Of a stretch of DNA of 64,000 bases, positions 7,780-15,737 are shown in pieces. This DNA is from Methylorubrum rhodinum (lineage in GTDB: Bacteria > Pseudomonadota > Alphaproteobacteria > Rhizobiales > Beijerinckiaceae). Within the stretch, counting starts at the first letter, position 1. Every line of letters starts with the position of its first letter. The stretch spans positions 202,417 to 266,416 of the forward strand of contig NZ_JACHOP010000006.1 of assembly GCF_014199935.1 (NCBI RefSeq). Reading direction: 5' to 3'. Both the position numbers and the translations under genes were made by a program. The notes beneath the pieces were generated by a model that searched no databases, had not been told where the DNA came from, and was given only the letters and a program-made list of their open reading frames with translations.

Positions 7780-8133
7780 AAGACCGCTTCAGGCGCGCAA
7801 ACCGGTCGGGGATGTGCCGGGCCGGCCTTTCGCGGGCGTGACGATCGGAGTGCTCACGCCGCAGCGCGTGCCGGGCGTCTTCGCGGGCTCCTTCGCGCAC
7901 ACGCTCCTGCTCATTCGGTCGGCGCCGAATGAGCACGGACGCGGCCCCCGGACCCGCGATCCCGCGACGTCGGCCGTGCGGCTGCTCGACCCGGATGAGG
8001 CGGAGGGTTGCCCCCTCCCGCCCTCAGCGATGATGATCGTATAGATCGCCGGGGTCCAGTGTCGAGCAGCCTAGCCACATGCCTGGGCCGTTGAAATAAG
8101 CCGCGCGGCATGCGGATTCGAATGAGGACGACG
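7780..8133. other. intergenic stretch with one palindrome
   Basis: About 350 bp with no convincing gene. It contains a perfect 10-bp inverted repeat, GCTCATTCGG at 7909-7918 with CCGAATGAGC at 7925-7934 and a six-base loop. That could terminate transcription from either side or be another extragenic repeat. Nothing else was recognised. Confidence 0.4.
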
Positions 8134-8262
8134 TCAGCGGCTGCCTGATCTCGTCGCTGTGGAGACTGCACCCTTGTTCGCCGGCGCGGCGGCGATGACC
8201 TTCGGGATCGTCTTCTTCGGCTTCTTCGTCTCGCGGTTTCCGCGCTTCTTCTCGCTGGCCAT
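8134..8262 (-). CDS. short lysine-rich basic peptide (42 aa)
   Basis: A small gene easily missed for its length. The start ATG at 8262 has AGGA about 8 bases upstream. The product begins MASEKKRGNRETKKPKKTIP and continues KVIAAAPANKG, ending SRSGSR-like with a TGA at 8134. It is very basic, disordered and rich in K, without hydrophobic segments, like the small RNA- or DNA-contacting or stress peptides seen in Methylobacterium. I recall similar MASEKKRGNRE-type peptides from that genus, so it is probably conserved. Function is unknown. Confidence 0.6.
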   Translation of the reverse strand: MASEKKRGNRETKKPKKTIPKVIAAAPANKGAVSTATRSGSR

Positions 8263-8309
8263 GTCGTGATTCCTCGTTCAGGGATGTCGGGACGGCACGC
8301 GATGCGCGT

Positions 8310-8561
8310 TCACGAGCGGGCCTCGATCGAGACCGCCATCGGAAGATTGCCGGGCCAGTATCGGACGATGAAGCGTGTCCGGTCCCAGAGTTCGATCGGA
8401 TGATCGTCCAGCAGCGTCAGGGCGACCGCCTTCGCCTCGATGTCGTTCCGTGCGCGCAGCGTTCGCCCGGCTCCCTCGCGGCCGGTCCGTCCGACATCGT
8501 AGAGCCGGTAGCCCGGCGTGCCACCGCCGTGATCGCTCAACTGGATAATATTGGTCATCAT
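8310..8561 (-). CDS. small hypothetical protein
   Basis: 83 aa, starting with two ATG codons (8561 and 8558). The sequence has no membrane segment. It begins MTNIIQLSDHGGGTPGYRLYDVG and contains an aliphatic middle (AKAVALTLLDDHPIELWDRTRF), suggesting a small mixed alpha/beta fold. The ribosome binding site is weak (CAGGCGGGC before the ATG). It lies 47 bp upstream of the lysine-rich peptide on the same strand and could be co-transcribed with it. I do not recognise the family. Confidence 0.5.
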   Translation of the reverse strand: MMTNIIQLSDHGGGTPGYRLYDVGRTGREGAGRTLRARNDIEAKAVALTLLDDHPIELWDRTRFIVRYWPGNLPMAVSIEARS

Positions 8562-8803
8562 GCCCGCCTGTATGATCCAGGCGGGGACATCATGCGCCCT
8601 CAGCCATCGGAGCCTGAGTGTCGCTCTTCCGATGGTGATCCGACACTGCGCCTTTTTGGTGGGGAAAGATAGCCTTTACGAAGGGGTGAAAATCTTTCCA
8701 GGTCAATCCGATTCGACACGCTCCCGTTCTACGGTAATTGCGCCGGGTATGATCTGTTGCCGTCGCGGGCGCCGGGCCTGACCTGACCGGCTGGTTTTGG
8801 ACC

Positions 8804-9150
8804 GTGCCGGCCGACGAGGATGCGCAGACCCGCACCGTCTTTGCCCTGGTTTCCGAGTGCGGCCGCTATGGCGACCCGCCGCGTCACCGCGCTCGCGCAC
8901 AGCCGGGCGCGCCATGGGAGAACGGGGACTGTGAGAGCTTCGACGGCACGCGGCGCGACGAGGGCTCGAGGCAGGAGATCTTCTCCTCGCTCGAGGAAAC
9001 CCAGGCCGTGATCGCCCTGGGGCAGACCACCGGCAACCGCGTCCGGCCGGATTCGCCGCTCGGCTACCGGCCGCCCGCGCCTGTCGGCTTCCCCGATCTG
9101 GCCGTCCGGCTACCGATGGTGGCGGGTCGATCCTCACGACGCGTGCCGTC
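8804..9150 (+). pseudogene. decayed IS3-family transposase (OrfB C-terminus)
   Basis: A degraded remnant of the catalytic C-terminus of an IS3-family OrfB. The readable part runs GAPWENGDCESFDG (intact form GSPWENGYCESFNG, carrying the last catalytic Glu), then EIFSSLEETQAVIALG, then RPDSPLGYRPPAP (intact RPHSSLGYRPPAP) and PDLAVRLPM. Key positions are mutated and the N-terminal half, DDE residues 1 and 2 and OrfA are missing. The tail PVGFPDLAVRLPM closely matches the transposase end at 63944-64000, so both probably derive from the same IS group. No terminal repeats could be placed. Confidence 0.65.
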
Positions 9151-9289
9151 CACGGCCGGGGGCGCACTCCAGGGAGAGGAAGCGGTCGTTCCGTCGGCGC
9201 CAGACCCTGTGTTCCCCAGGACACAAACTGTGTAACATTGTTTCATTGTGCATCGCGGCACCTTGACCGGGGCGCCCCCATCGGCAAGT

Positions 9290-9476
9290 TTCTCAGGGCC
9301 AAGGTTCCCGCGGGTTTCGGTCCGTGGGCGAAGAGGGAATTCGGTGGGCTCTCCGGAGCGAGGCCGAAGCTGTCCCCGCAACTGTGAGCGGCGAGCCCCT
9401 GCCGTCCGGGTCACTGGTGCCATGCACCGGGAAGGCCAGGCCGGGGCCCCGACCCGCGAGCCAGGAGACCTGCCTT
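9290..9476 (+). promoter_or_regulatory. cobalamin riboswitch
   Basis: The conserved core of a cobalamin (adenosylcobalamin) riboswitch is readable in order: GGGAATTCGGTG at 9336-9347, CCGAAGCTGTCCCCGCAACTG around 9364-9384, GCCATGCACCGGGAAGGC around 9419-9436, and the B12 box AGCCAGGAGACCTGCC at 9459-9474. The boundaries are approximate. Downstream, the leader holds a GC-rich hairpin (GCGGG...CCCGC, 9524-9528 with 9549-9553, inner stem CCGGCC/GGCCGG at 9530-9546) that could be the expression platform. It should repress the operon starting at 9586 when B12 is plentiful. Confidence 0.93.
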
Positions 9477-9585
9477 CGGCAACGACACGTCTCTCGGGCG
9501 GGGTGTCCCGGCGGAGCGCAGGAGCGGGCCCGGCCGATCAGGCCGGTTCCCGCGAGGGCATCCGCACGGCCGCCGCTCGACAACC

Positions 9586-11832
9586 TTGAGCGCCTTGGTG
9601 ACCCTTCGTCCGAGCCCGATAGCCCCAACCTCCACGCCGGCGAGCGCATCCGCCGGACGGCGTCGCGCGCCGCGCCTCGCCTTGGCCGCCCTGCTCTCGG
9701 CCGGTGCGCCGGGCTTCGAAGCCCGCGCGCAGGAGAGCACGACCCTGGACGAGATCTCGGTCGCCGGAGAGGGCGCGGGGCGGGGCGGCGGCAACGCTCC
9801 TCCCTCCGGACGGACGGTGGCCTCCGGTACGATCGGCCTGATCGGGCCGACGCCGGGCTACCGGGCCGACCGGGCGGTCAGCTCGACCAAGACCGACACG
9901 CCCCAGCGCGACGTGCCGCAGATCGTCACCGTCGCCCTGCGGGAGGTCATCACCGACCTCGCCGCCACCCGCGTCGACCGCGTGTTCAACTACACGCCCG
10001 GAATCGCCCAGCAGAACAATTTCGGCGGCCTGACCGTGTTCAGCTACGCCATCCGCGGCGTCACCACCTCGGAAATCTACAAGAACGGCTTCCCGCTCAA
10101 CCGGGGCTTCCCGCCGCCGCCCGACGCCCAGAACGTCGAGCGCATCGAGGTGCTGAAAGGGCCCGGCGGCGGCCTGTTCGGGCGCAGCGATCCGGGCGGC
10201 CTCGTCAACATCATCACCAAGCAGCCCACGCGTGAGCGCTTCGTCGAGATGGGCGGCCTGTGGGGCTCGTTCGAGCAGGTCCGCGGCACCGTCGATTCCG
10301 GCGGCGCCTTGAACGAGGACGGCACTTTGCTCTACCGCTTCAACCTTGCGGCGGGCCGCCAGAACAGTTTTCGCGATTTCGTGGATGGCGATCGCCTGCT
10401 CTTCGCGCCGGTGATCTCCTGGCAGGTCACGCCCGACACCAAGATCACCGTCGAGACCGAGTTCCTGCGCAACCGCATCGTGTTCGACCGCGGCGTCGTC
10501 GCGGTGGGTGGGCGGCTCGGCGTCATCCCGATCTCGCGCTTCCTCGGCGAACCGGGCCAGAGCACGTACCAGACCAACAACTCGATGCAGGTGCGGGTCG
10601 ATCACCGCTTCGACGCCGACTGGCAGATGCGGCTCGCCACCTACTTCAACACCGGTACGCTGGAGGGCGAATCCGCCGAGATCCGCGCCATCACCGACAA
10701 AGGCGTTGCCTCCCGCGACCGCAACCTGCGCGACTACCGCTGGGACGTGGCGATCGGTCAGGCGGAACTCGTCGGCCGGTTCGAGACGGCGGGGATCGGC
10801 CACACGCTGCTGCTCGGTTTCGAGCGCGAGAGCACCGACAGCCGGACGGTCTACAACCGCTCCACGATCCGGCCGGGTTCGACCTACGAAATCGACATCT
10901 ATAATCCGCAATACGGGCAGGCGCTGCCGCCGATCGACCGCTTCCGCAACAACCTGGAGCGGATCACCAACACTGCCCTCTACGTGCAGGACCAGATCGC
11001 GCTGAGTCCGGAATGGAAGGCGCTGGTCGGCGCGCGCTTCGACTTCTTCGAGCAGTCGTTCCGCGAGCGCACCCCGCGCTCCCAGGTCGACCAGACCTAT
11101 TTCGCGGCCACGCCCCGCGCCGGCCTCGTCTACCAGCCGACCCCCGAACTTGCCCTCTACGCCAATGTCGGCACGAGCTTCCGGCCGAATATCGGCCCGG
11201 ACGCCGCCGCCTCGTCGGCATCCGGCCCTTTCGCGCCGGAGACCGGCATCGGCTACGACGTCGGCGCCAAGCTCGACCTGTTCGGCGGCAACCTCGGCCT
11301 GACAGCGGCCCTGTTCCGGGTCGATCGGCAGAACGTGCTCACGCCGCAGCCCGGCGGCACCGGCTTCTCCGTGGCCGTGGGCGGCGCACGCAGCGAAGGC
11401 TTCGAACTGACCGCCGCCGGCCAGATCACGCCGGAGATCAAGCTGCTTGCCGGCTACGTCTACGCCGACGCCGTGATCACGAAGGCCCTGGATCCGAGGC
11501 TGGCTCCGGGCACGCCGCTCATCAACGTGCCGCGCCATTCGGGCAGCCTGCTCGCCGTCTATGAGGTTCCAGCCGGGCCCTGGAAAGGATTCGGACTCGG
11601 CGGCGGCGTCCGCGGCGTCGGCGACCGGGCAGCGAATTCCGAAAACTCCTTCAGTCTGCCGGCCTACGTCGCCGTCGATGCCCTGGCCTATTGGCGCTAC
11701 GAGAACTTCCGCTTCGGGCTGAACGTCGAGAACGTGTTCGACAGCGAGTATTACGAAAGCTCGCTCAATCAGTTCCGGGTCTATCCAGGCTCGCCGCGCC
11801 GCTTCACCGGCACGATGACGGTGCGGTTCTGA
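9586..11832 (+). CDS. TonB-dependent outer-membrane receptor (siderophore-receptor type)
   Basis: 748 aa from a TTG at 9586; a GTG at 9598 is an alternative and neither has a strong ribosome binding site. Signal peptide about residues 25-48 (LALAALLSAGAPGFEARA). A TonB box-like LDEISV follows. The plug domain spans about 85-215 (RVFNYTPGIAQQN, GPGGGLFGRSDPGGLVNIIT), then a 22-strand barrel ending in the canonical aromatic FTGTMTVRF. By sequence it is of the FhuE/FpvA siderophore type, not BtuB-like. Yet a cobalamin riboswitch sits directly upstream, pointing to a corrinoid, cobalt chelate or metallophore as ligand. Its stop overlaps the ABC ATPase start by one base. Confidence 0.9.
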   Translation: MSALVTLRPSPIAPTSTPASASAGRRRAPRLALAALLSAGAPGFEARAQESTTLDEISVAGEGAGRGGGNAPPSGRTVASGTIGLIGPTPGYRADRAVSSTKTDTPQRDVPQIVTVALREVITDLAATRVDRVFNYTPGIAQQNNFGGLTVFSYAIRGVTTSEIYKNGFPLNRGFPPPPDAQNVERIEVLKGPGGGLFGRSDPGGLVNIITKQPTRERFVEMGGLWGSFEQVRGTVDSGGALNEDGTLLYRFNLAAGRQNSFRDFVDGDRLLFAPVISWQVTPDTKITVETEFLRNRIVFDRGVVAVGGRLGVIPISRFLGEPGQSTYQTNNSMQVRVDHRFDADWQMRLATYFNTGTLEGESAEIRAITDKGVASRDRNLRDYRWDVAIGQAELVGRFETAGIGHTLLLGFERESTDSRTVYNRSTIRPGSTYEIDIYNPQYGQALPPIDRFRNNLERITNTALYVQDQIALSPEWKALVGARFDFFEQSFRERTPRSQVDQTYFAATPRAGLVYQPTPELALYANVGTSFRPNIGPDAAASSASGPFAPETGIGYDVGAKLDLFGGNLGLTAALFRVDRQNVLTPQPGGTGFSVAVGGARSEGFELTAAGQITPEIKLLAGYVYADAVITKALDPRLAPGTPLINVPRHSGSLLAVYEVPAGPWKGFGLGGGVRGVGDRAANSENSFSLPAYVAVDALAYWRYENFRFGLNVENVFDSEYYESSLNQFRVYPGSPRRFTGTMTVRF

Positions 11833-12575
11833 TGGGCGCCACCCTTCTTCCAGCCGACGCGCCGGTCCTGGCGATCGACGGCGCGGTCAAGCGCTTCGGG
11901 AGCCGCACCGCACTCGCCGGGCTCGACCTGCGCCTCGGCGACGGCGAGGTGTTCGCGCTGCTCGGCCCCAACGGGGCGGGCAAGACCACGACGATCAACC
12001 TGATCCTCGGCTTCCTCCGGGCGGAGGCCGGATCGGTCCGGGTCTGCGGGATCGATGCCGGGGCGGACCCCGTCGGCGCGCGCCGGCACGTGGCCTACAT
12101 CCCCGAGCAGGTCGCGCTCTATCCCGGCCTCTCGGGTGTGGAGAACCTGCGCTATTTCGCGACGCTCGCCGGCCTCGACCTGTCGAAGGACGAGGCGCGG
12201 GCCCTCCTCGCCGAGGCCGGGCTCGCCCCGGAGGCCCATGGGCGCAAGGCCGGCGCCTACTCCAAGGGCATGCGCCAGAAGGTCGGCATCGCGGTGGCGC
12301 TAGCGCGCCGGGCGCGGCTGCTGCTGCTCGACGAGCCGACCTCCGGCCTCGACCCCAGCGCCGCGGCGGACTTCTCCGCCACCATTCGCGCGGCGGCCGG
12401 GCGGGGCACCGCGGTCCTGATGGCGACCCACGATCTCTACCGGGTGCGCGAGATGGCCGGCCGCGTCGGCGTGCTGAGCGGAGGGCGGATCGTCGAGGAG
12501 ATCGACCCCAAGACCCTCGACCACGTCGCCCTGGAGCGCCTCTACATCGACCGCCTCGCGGAGGGTGCCGCATGA
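11832..12575 (+). CDS. ABC transporter ATP-binding protein (ABC-2 / NatA type)
   Basis: 247 aa, starting at the ATG embedded in TGATG with the receptor stop. Walker A is GPNGAGKTT, the signature YSKGMRQKVG, Walker B LLLLDEPTSGLDP, and the switch histidine lies in MATHD. The profile is that of ATPases that drive ABC-2 permeases, such as NatA or NosF types, rather than importer ATPases with a binding protein. It would power the two DUF3526-type permeases that follow without a gap. No binding-protein gene is in the operon. Confidence 0.9.
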   Translation: MGATLLPADAPVLAIDGAVKRFGSRTALAGLDLRLGDGEVFALLGPNGAGKTTTINLILGFLRAEAGSVRVCGIDAGADPVGARRHVAYIPEQVALYPGLSGVENLRYFATLAGLDLSKDEARALLAEAGLAPEAHGRKAGAYSKGMRQKVGIAVALARRARLLLLDEPTSGLDPSAAADFSATIRAAAGRGTAVLMATHDLYRVREMAGRVGVLSGGRIVEEIDPKTLDHVALERLYIDRLAEGAA

Positions 12576-13966
12576 AGAGGATCGGCGCGGAACTCGCGCT
12601 GTGCCTGCGCGACGCGCGGCTGCGCTGGATCGGCGCGGTGCTCGCCCTGCTCCTCGCCGTCGCCGGGCTCGGCGCATGGCGCGACGCCGTGCGCTACGGG
12701 CACCAAGTCGACGCGGTCACCGCCGCCGAGCGCGCGCGCTGGCTCGGGCAGGATGCCAAGAACCCGCACTCGGCCGACCATTTCGGCCTGTGGGTGTTCA
12801 AGCCCTCGGCGCCGCTCGCCGTGCTCGATCCCGGCAGCGAGCCGTATACCGGGCGAATGGTGCGGGTGGAGGCCCACGTCTTCAACGACGCGGTCTACCG
12901 CGCCGTGCAGGAGGCCGGCCCGCTCGCCCGCGCCGGCCTCGGCAGCGTCGCCGACATCGTCGGGCTCGTGGTGCCGCTCGCCGCGATCCTGCTCGGCTTC
13001 TCCGCCTTCGCCGCCGACCGCGAGCGCGGCACCCTCCGCCTCGCGCTGGGCAACGGCATCGCGCCGGGACCGCTCTTCGCCGGGCGGTTCGCCGCGCTGC
13101 TGCTCGCCCTCGTTCTCGTCGTCGGCCTGCCGCTCCTCGGCATCGGCGCGCTGGCGGCCCTGAGCGGGGACGCCGCCGGATGGCAGGCCTGGCCGCGCCT
13201 GCTCGCCTGGGTCGCGGCGCAGCTCGCCTACGCCGCCCTGTTCCTTCTCGTCGCGATGCTCGTGTCGCTCGTCGCCCGCACGGCCCGCCACGCGCTCGCC
13301 GCCGCGCTCGTGATCTGGGTCGGGCTGTGCATCGCCGCGCCCCGCCTCGCCACCGCCGCGGTCGAGACTCTCGTGCCGGCCGTGTCGCACCGCGAGGTTC
13401 GCGCCCGCATCGACGCGGAGCTGCGCCCCCACAGGACGGCGGAGGCCAACGACAGCCGCACCCGCGAGGTCCTGGCGCGCTACGGCGTGAGCGAGGCCGA
13501 CGCGCTGCCCGTCGATCTGCGCGGCCTGATGATGGTCGAGAACGACGAGCACCATTTCGAGCTCTACGACCGCGAGTTCGGCGCGCTGTTCGACGGCCTC
13601 GCGGCGCGGGAACGGGCCTTCGCCTGGGCCGGCCTCCTCTCGCCGCGCGTCGCCCTGCAGGCCCTGTCGCAGACGCTCGCCGGCACCGACTTCGCCCAGC
13701 ACGCCCACTTCGTCTGGACCGCGGAGGCCTATCGCCGCGCGATCTCCGAGCGGATGAACGCCGAGATCCGCGACCGTCCGCAGCGCGGGGGCGCGACGCT
13801 CGTGGCCGGCCCCGAATTGTGGCGGGACATCCCGCCCTTCGCCCACGCGCCGCTGCCGTTGAGCCGCGGACTGGCCGATGCCGTCGTGCCGACCCTGGTG
13901 CTCGCCCTCTGGCTCGCCGGGCTCGCCGGGCTGTGCGTGCCCCTGGTCCGGAGGCTGAAGCCGTGA
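12572..13966 (+). CDS. ABC-2 permease, DUF3526 type (first)
   Basis: 464 aa; ATG overlaps the ATPase stop by 4 bp. One membrane segment near residues 17-36, then a roughly 80-residue extracytoplasmic loop with NPHSADHFGLWVFKPSAPL, the hallmark of DUF3526. Five more hydrophobic segments follow (about 125-270, with ERGTLRLALGNGIAPG between them). A second large soluble loop spans about 280-420, and a final membrane span about 430-458. Such proteins pair with a NatA-like ATPase. Direction of transport and cargo are unknown; most ABC-2 systems export or act mechanically. Confidence 0.8.
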   Translation: MKRIGAELALCLRDARLRWIGAVLALLLAVAGLGAWRDAVRYGHQVDAVTAAERARWLGQDAKNPHSADHFGLWVFKPSAPLAVLDPGSEPYTGRMVRVEAHVFNDAVYRAVQEAGPLARAGLGSVADIVGLVVPLAAILLGFSAFAADRERGTLRLALGNGIAPGPLFAGRFAALLLALVLVVGLPLLGIGALAALSGDAAGWQAWPRLLAWVAAQLAYAALFLLVAMLVSLVARTARHALAAALVIWVGLCIAAPRLATAAVETLVPAVSHREVRARIDAELRPHRTAEANDSRTREVLARYGVSEADALPVDLRGLMMVENDEHHFELYDREFGALFDGLAARERAFAWAGLLSPRVALQALSQTLAGTDFAQHAHFVWTAEAYRRAISERMNAEIRDRPQRGGATLVAGPELWRDIPPFAHAPLPLSRGLADAVVPTLVLALWLAGLAGLCVPLVRRLKP

Positions 13967-15450
13967 GCGCCGCCCGCTTTCCCCGTCTGCTCGCGGCCGA
14001 ACTCCGCCTGATCCTGCGCGAGCGCCTCACCTGGGCGATCCTCGCCGGCCTCGTCGCGGCGCTCTGCCTCGCCGCCTGGACCGGTGCCGGGCGCGTCGCC
14101 GCCGAGCGGGCGGCGCTGGCCGCCGCCGCCGCCGATGGCGAGCGGGCCGTCCGCGAGGCCAAGGCCGCGCATCTCCGCTACGGCCAACCCGCCGCGATCA
14201 CGGTGAACTACTGGCAGGATCCGACCGACGCCTTCGGCTACATGAGCTACTTCATGGCGGCCTACGCGGTGAAGCCGCCGACGCCGCTCGCCGTCCTCGC
14301 CGCCGGGCAGTCCGACGTGCAGCCGGCGGTGACGAAGATCGGCTTCGGCTTCAGCACGGTGTTCGACGACACCGCCACCGAGATCGGCTCGGCGGCCGCC
14401 CTGCGGCTCGGGCCGTTCGATCTCGCCTTCGTCCTCGTCGTCCTCGTACCCCTCGCGATCATCGCGCTCGCCGGCACGCGCCTCTCGTCCGAGCACGACA
14501 GCGGCATCCTGCGGATGATCGCGGCGCAGCCCACGCGTCCGCGCCACGTGGCCGGCGCCAAATTCGCCGCCGCCGCCCTCGTCGCCGTCGCGGGCGTGCT
14601 CGGCGGGACGGTGGCCGGCCTCTGGCTCTCGGGCGGCCTCGGGGACCTCGCCGGCTGGTGGGGCACGGCGGCGCTTCTCGCGGCGGCGCTCGCGGCCTAC
14701 GTCGTGTTCTGGGTGGCGGCCTGCGCGCTCGCCGCGAGCCTGTGGCGCGGGGCCGTGGCGGCCCTGGCGGCCCTCGTGCTGGCCTGGGCCTGCCTCACCA
14801 TCGCCCTGCCGACCGCGCTCGGCCTCGCGATCGAGGCCCTGGCGCCGGCTCCGTCGCGGATCGCCGCGATCGACGCGAGCCGGCAGGCGCAGGCCCGCTT
14901 CTATGCCGGCGACGAGGCCCGGAGAGTCACCGCCGCTTGGCTCGCCGCGAAGCTCCCGGAGGATGCGCGCCGGCTCGATCTCGCCGACAGGCCCGAGCTG
15001 AAGCGCCTCGCCCGCGACGCCACCTACGACGCGGCCCTGGCGGATCATCGCGCGGCGGCGCGCGCGCAGGCGCTCACGGCCGCAGCCTGGAGCCGACGGC
15101 TCGCGCTGCTCTCGCCCGCGACCGCCCTCGCCCTCGCCCTGGAGACCGCCGCCGGCACCGATGCCGGGCGGCACGCGGAGTTCCTCGCCGCCTCCGCCGA
15201 TTTCCGGCGCGGCCTGCGCAGCTTCTTCGAGCCGCGCATCCTCGCCCAGGCCGTCAGCCCGGCCGCCGTCTGCGCCGGCTGCCCGGCCCGACTCGACTTC
15301 GACGCCTACGATGCCGTGCCGGCCTTCGCCCCCGCCGATACGCGGGAGGCCGCCGGGCGGCAGGCGCTCCTGACCTTCGCGTGCCTCGCGGTCGCGACCC
15401 TTCTCCTCGTGGCCCTGGCATTCCGGCGCCTGACCGAATGGCCCGCATGA
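13963..15450 (+). CDS. ABC-2 permease, DUF3526 type (second)
   Basis: 495 aa from a GTG that overlaps the previous stop (GTGA). The plan matches the preceding permease: one N-terminal membrane segment, a soluble loop (TVNYWQDPTDAFGYMSYFM), a cluster of membrane segments around residues 145-290 with SEHDSGILRMIAAQPTRP, a second soluble loop, and a last span near 470-488. A CAGCP motif (about residue 430) in the second loop adds two cysteines absent from the partner. The two genes look like divergent duplicates forming a heterodimer with the ATPase at 11832. Confidence 0.8.
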   Translation: MSAARFPRLLAAELRLILRERLTWAILAGLVAALCLAAWTGAGRVAAERAALAAAAADGERAVREAKAAHLRYGQPAAITVNYWQDPTDAFGYMSYFMAAYAVKPPTPLAVLAAGQSDVQPAVTKIGFGFSTVFDDTATEIGSAAALRLGPFDLAFVLVVLVPLAIIALAGTRLSSEHDSGILRMIAAQPTRPRHVAGAKFAAAALVAVAGVLGGTVAGLWLSGGLGDLAGWWGTAALLAAALAAYVVFWVAACALAASLWRGAVAALAALVLAWACLTIALPTALGLAIEALAPAPSRIAAIDASRQAQARFYAGDEARRVTAAWLAAKLPEDARRLDLADRPELKRLARDATYDAALADHRAAARAQALTAAAWSRRLALLSPATALALALETAAGTDAGRHAEFLAASADFRRGLRSFFEPRILAQAVSPAAVCAGCPARLDFDAYDAVPAFAPADTREAAGRQALLTFACLAVATLLLVALAFRRLTEWPA

Positions 15451-15737
15451 CCGTCGCGTCCCGATGGAGCGCACCAGGGGCCCCGCCCCCCGCGGCACGG
15501 TCCGGTCCCCGATCCGGCGAGGCCGGCCGCGCCGCGGCTTCCGCGCGGGCGCGCCGCTACGCGCTCGGCCTCGTGCCGGTGCTCGACACCATCGCCGGCG
15601 AGGCCGGGCGGACGGCGCAGATCCTCGCCCGCGAACTCACCCGCCGCGCCGTCCGCAAGCCGCGCGGCGGGACCGTCTGGACGCCCGCCGACGTCCGCAA
15701 GCTCCTGCACCGCCTCGGAAACGCACCGCGCCGATGA
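15447..15737 (+). CDS. small recombinase-HTH-like protein
   Basis: 96 aa, ATG overlapping the permease stop (ATGA). The first 35 residues are low-complexity, rich in A, P, R and S. The rest, about residues 45-92, reads AGRTAQILARELTRRAVRKP then RGGTVWTPADVRKLLHRLG. This resembles the helix-turn-helix segment found at the end of large serine recombinases (pattern ELN..GI.TPRGG.W....V..LL.RL), but with no catalytic domain. A free-standing DNA-binding peptide inside a transport operon is odd. It might be a regulator of the operon, though this is only a guess. Confidence 0.6.
   Translation: MTVASRWSAPGAPPPAARSGPRSGEAGRAAASARARRYALGLVPVLDTIAGEAGRTAQILARELTRRAVRKPRGGTVWTPADVRKLLHRLGNAPRR

Noticed and set aside
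9538..11538. A 666-codon open frame antisense to the TonB receptor
   Set aside because: Low-complexity, arginine- and glycine-rich translation with no family pattern; the receptor on the plus strand is certain.
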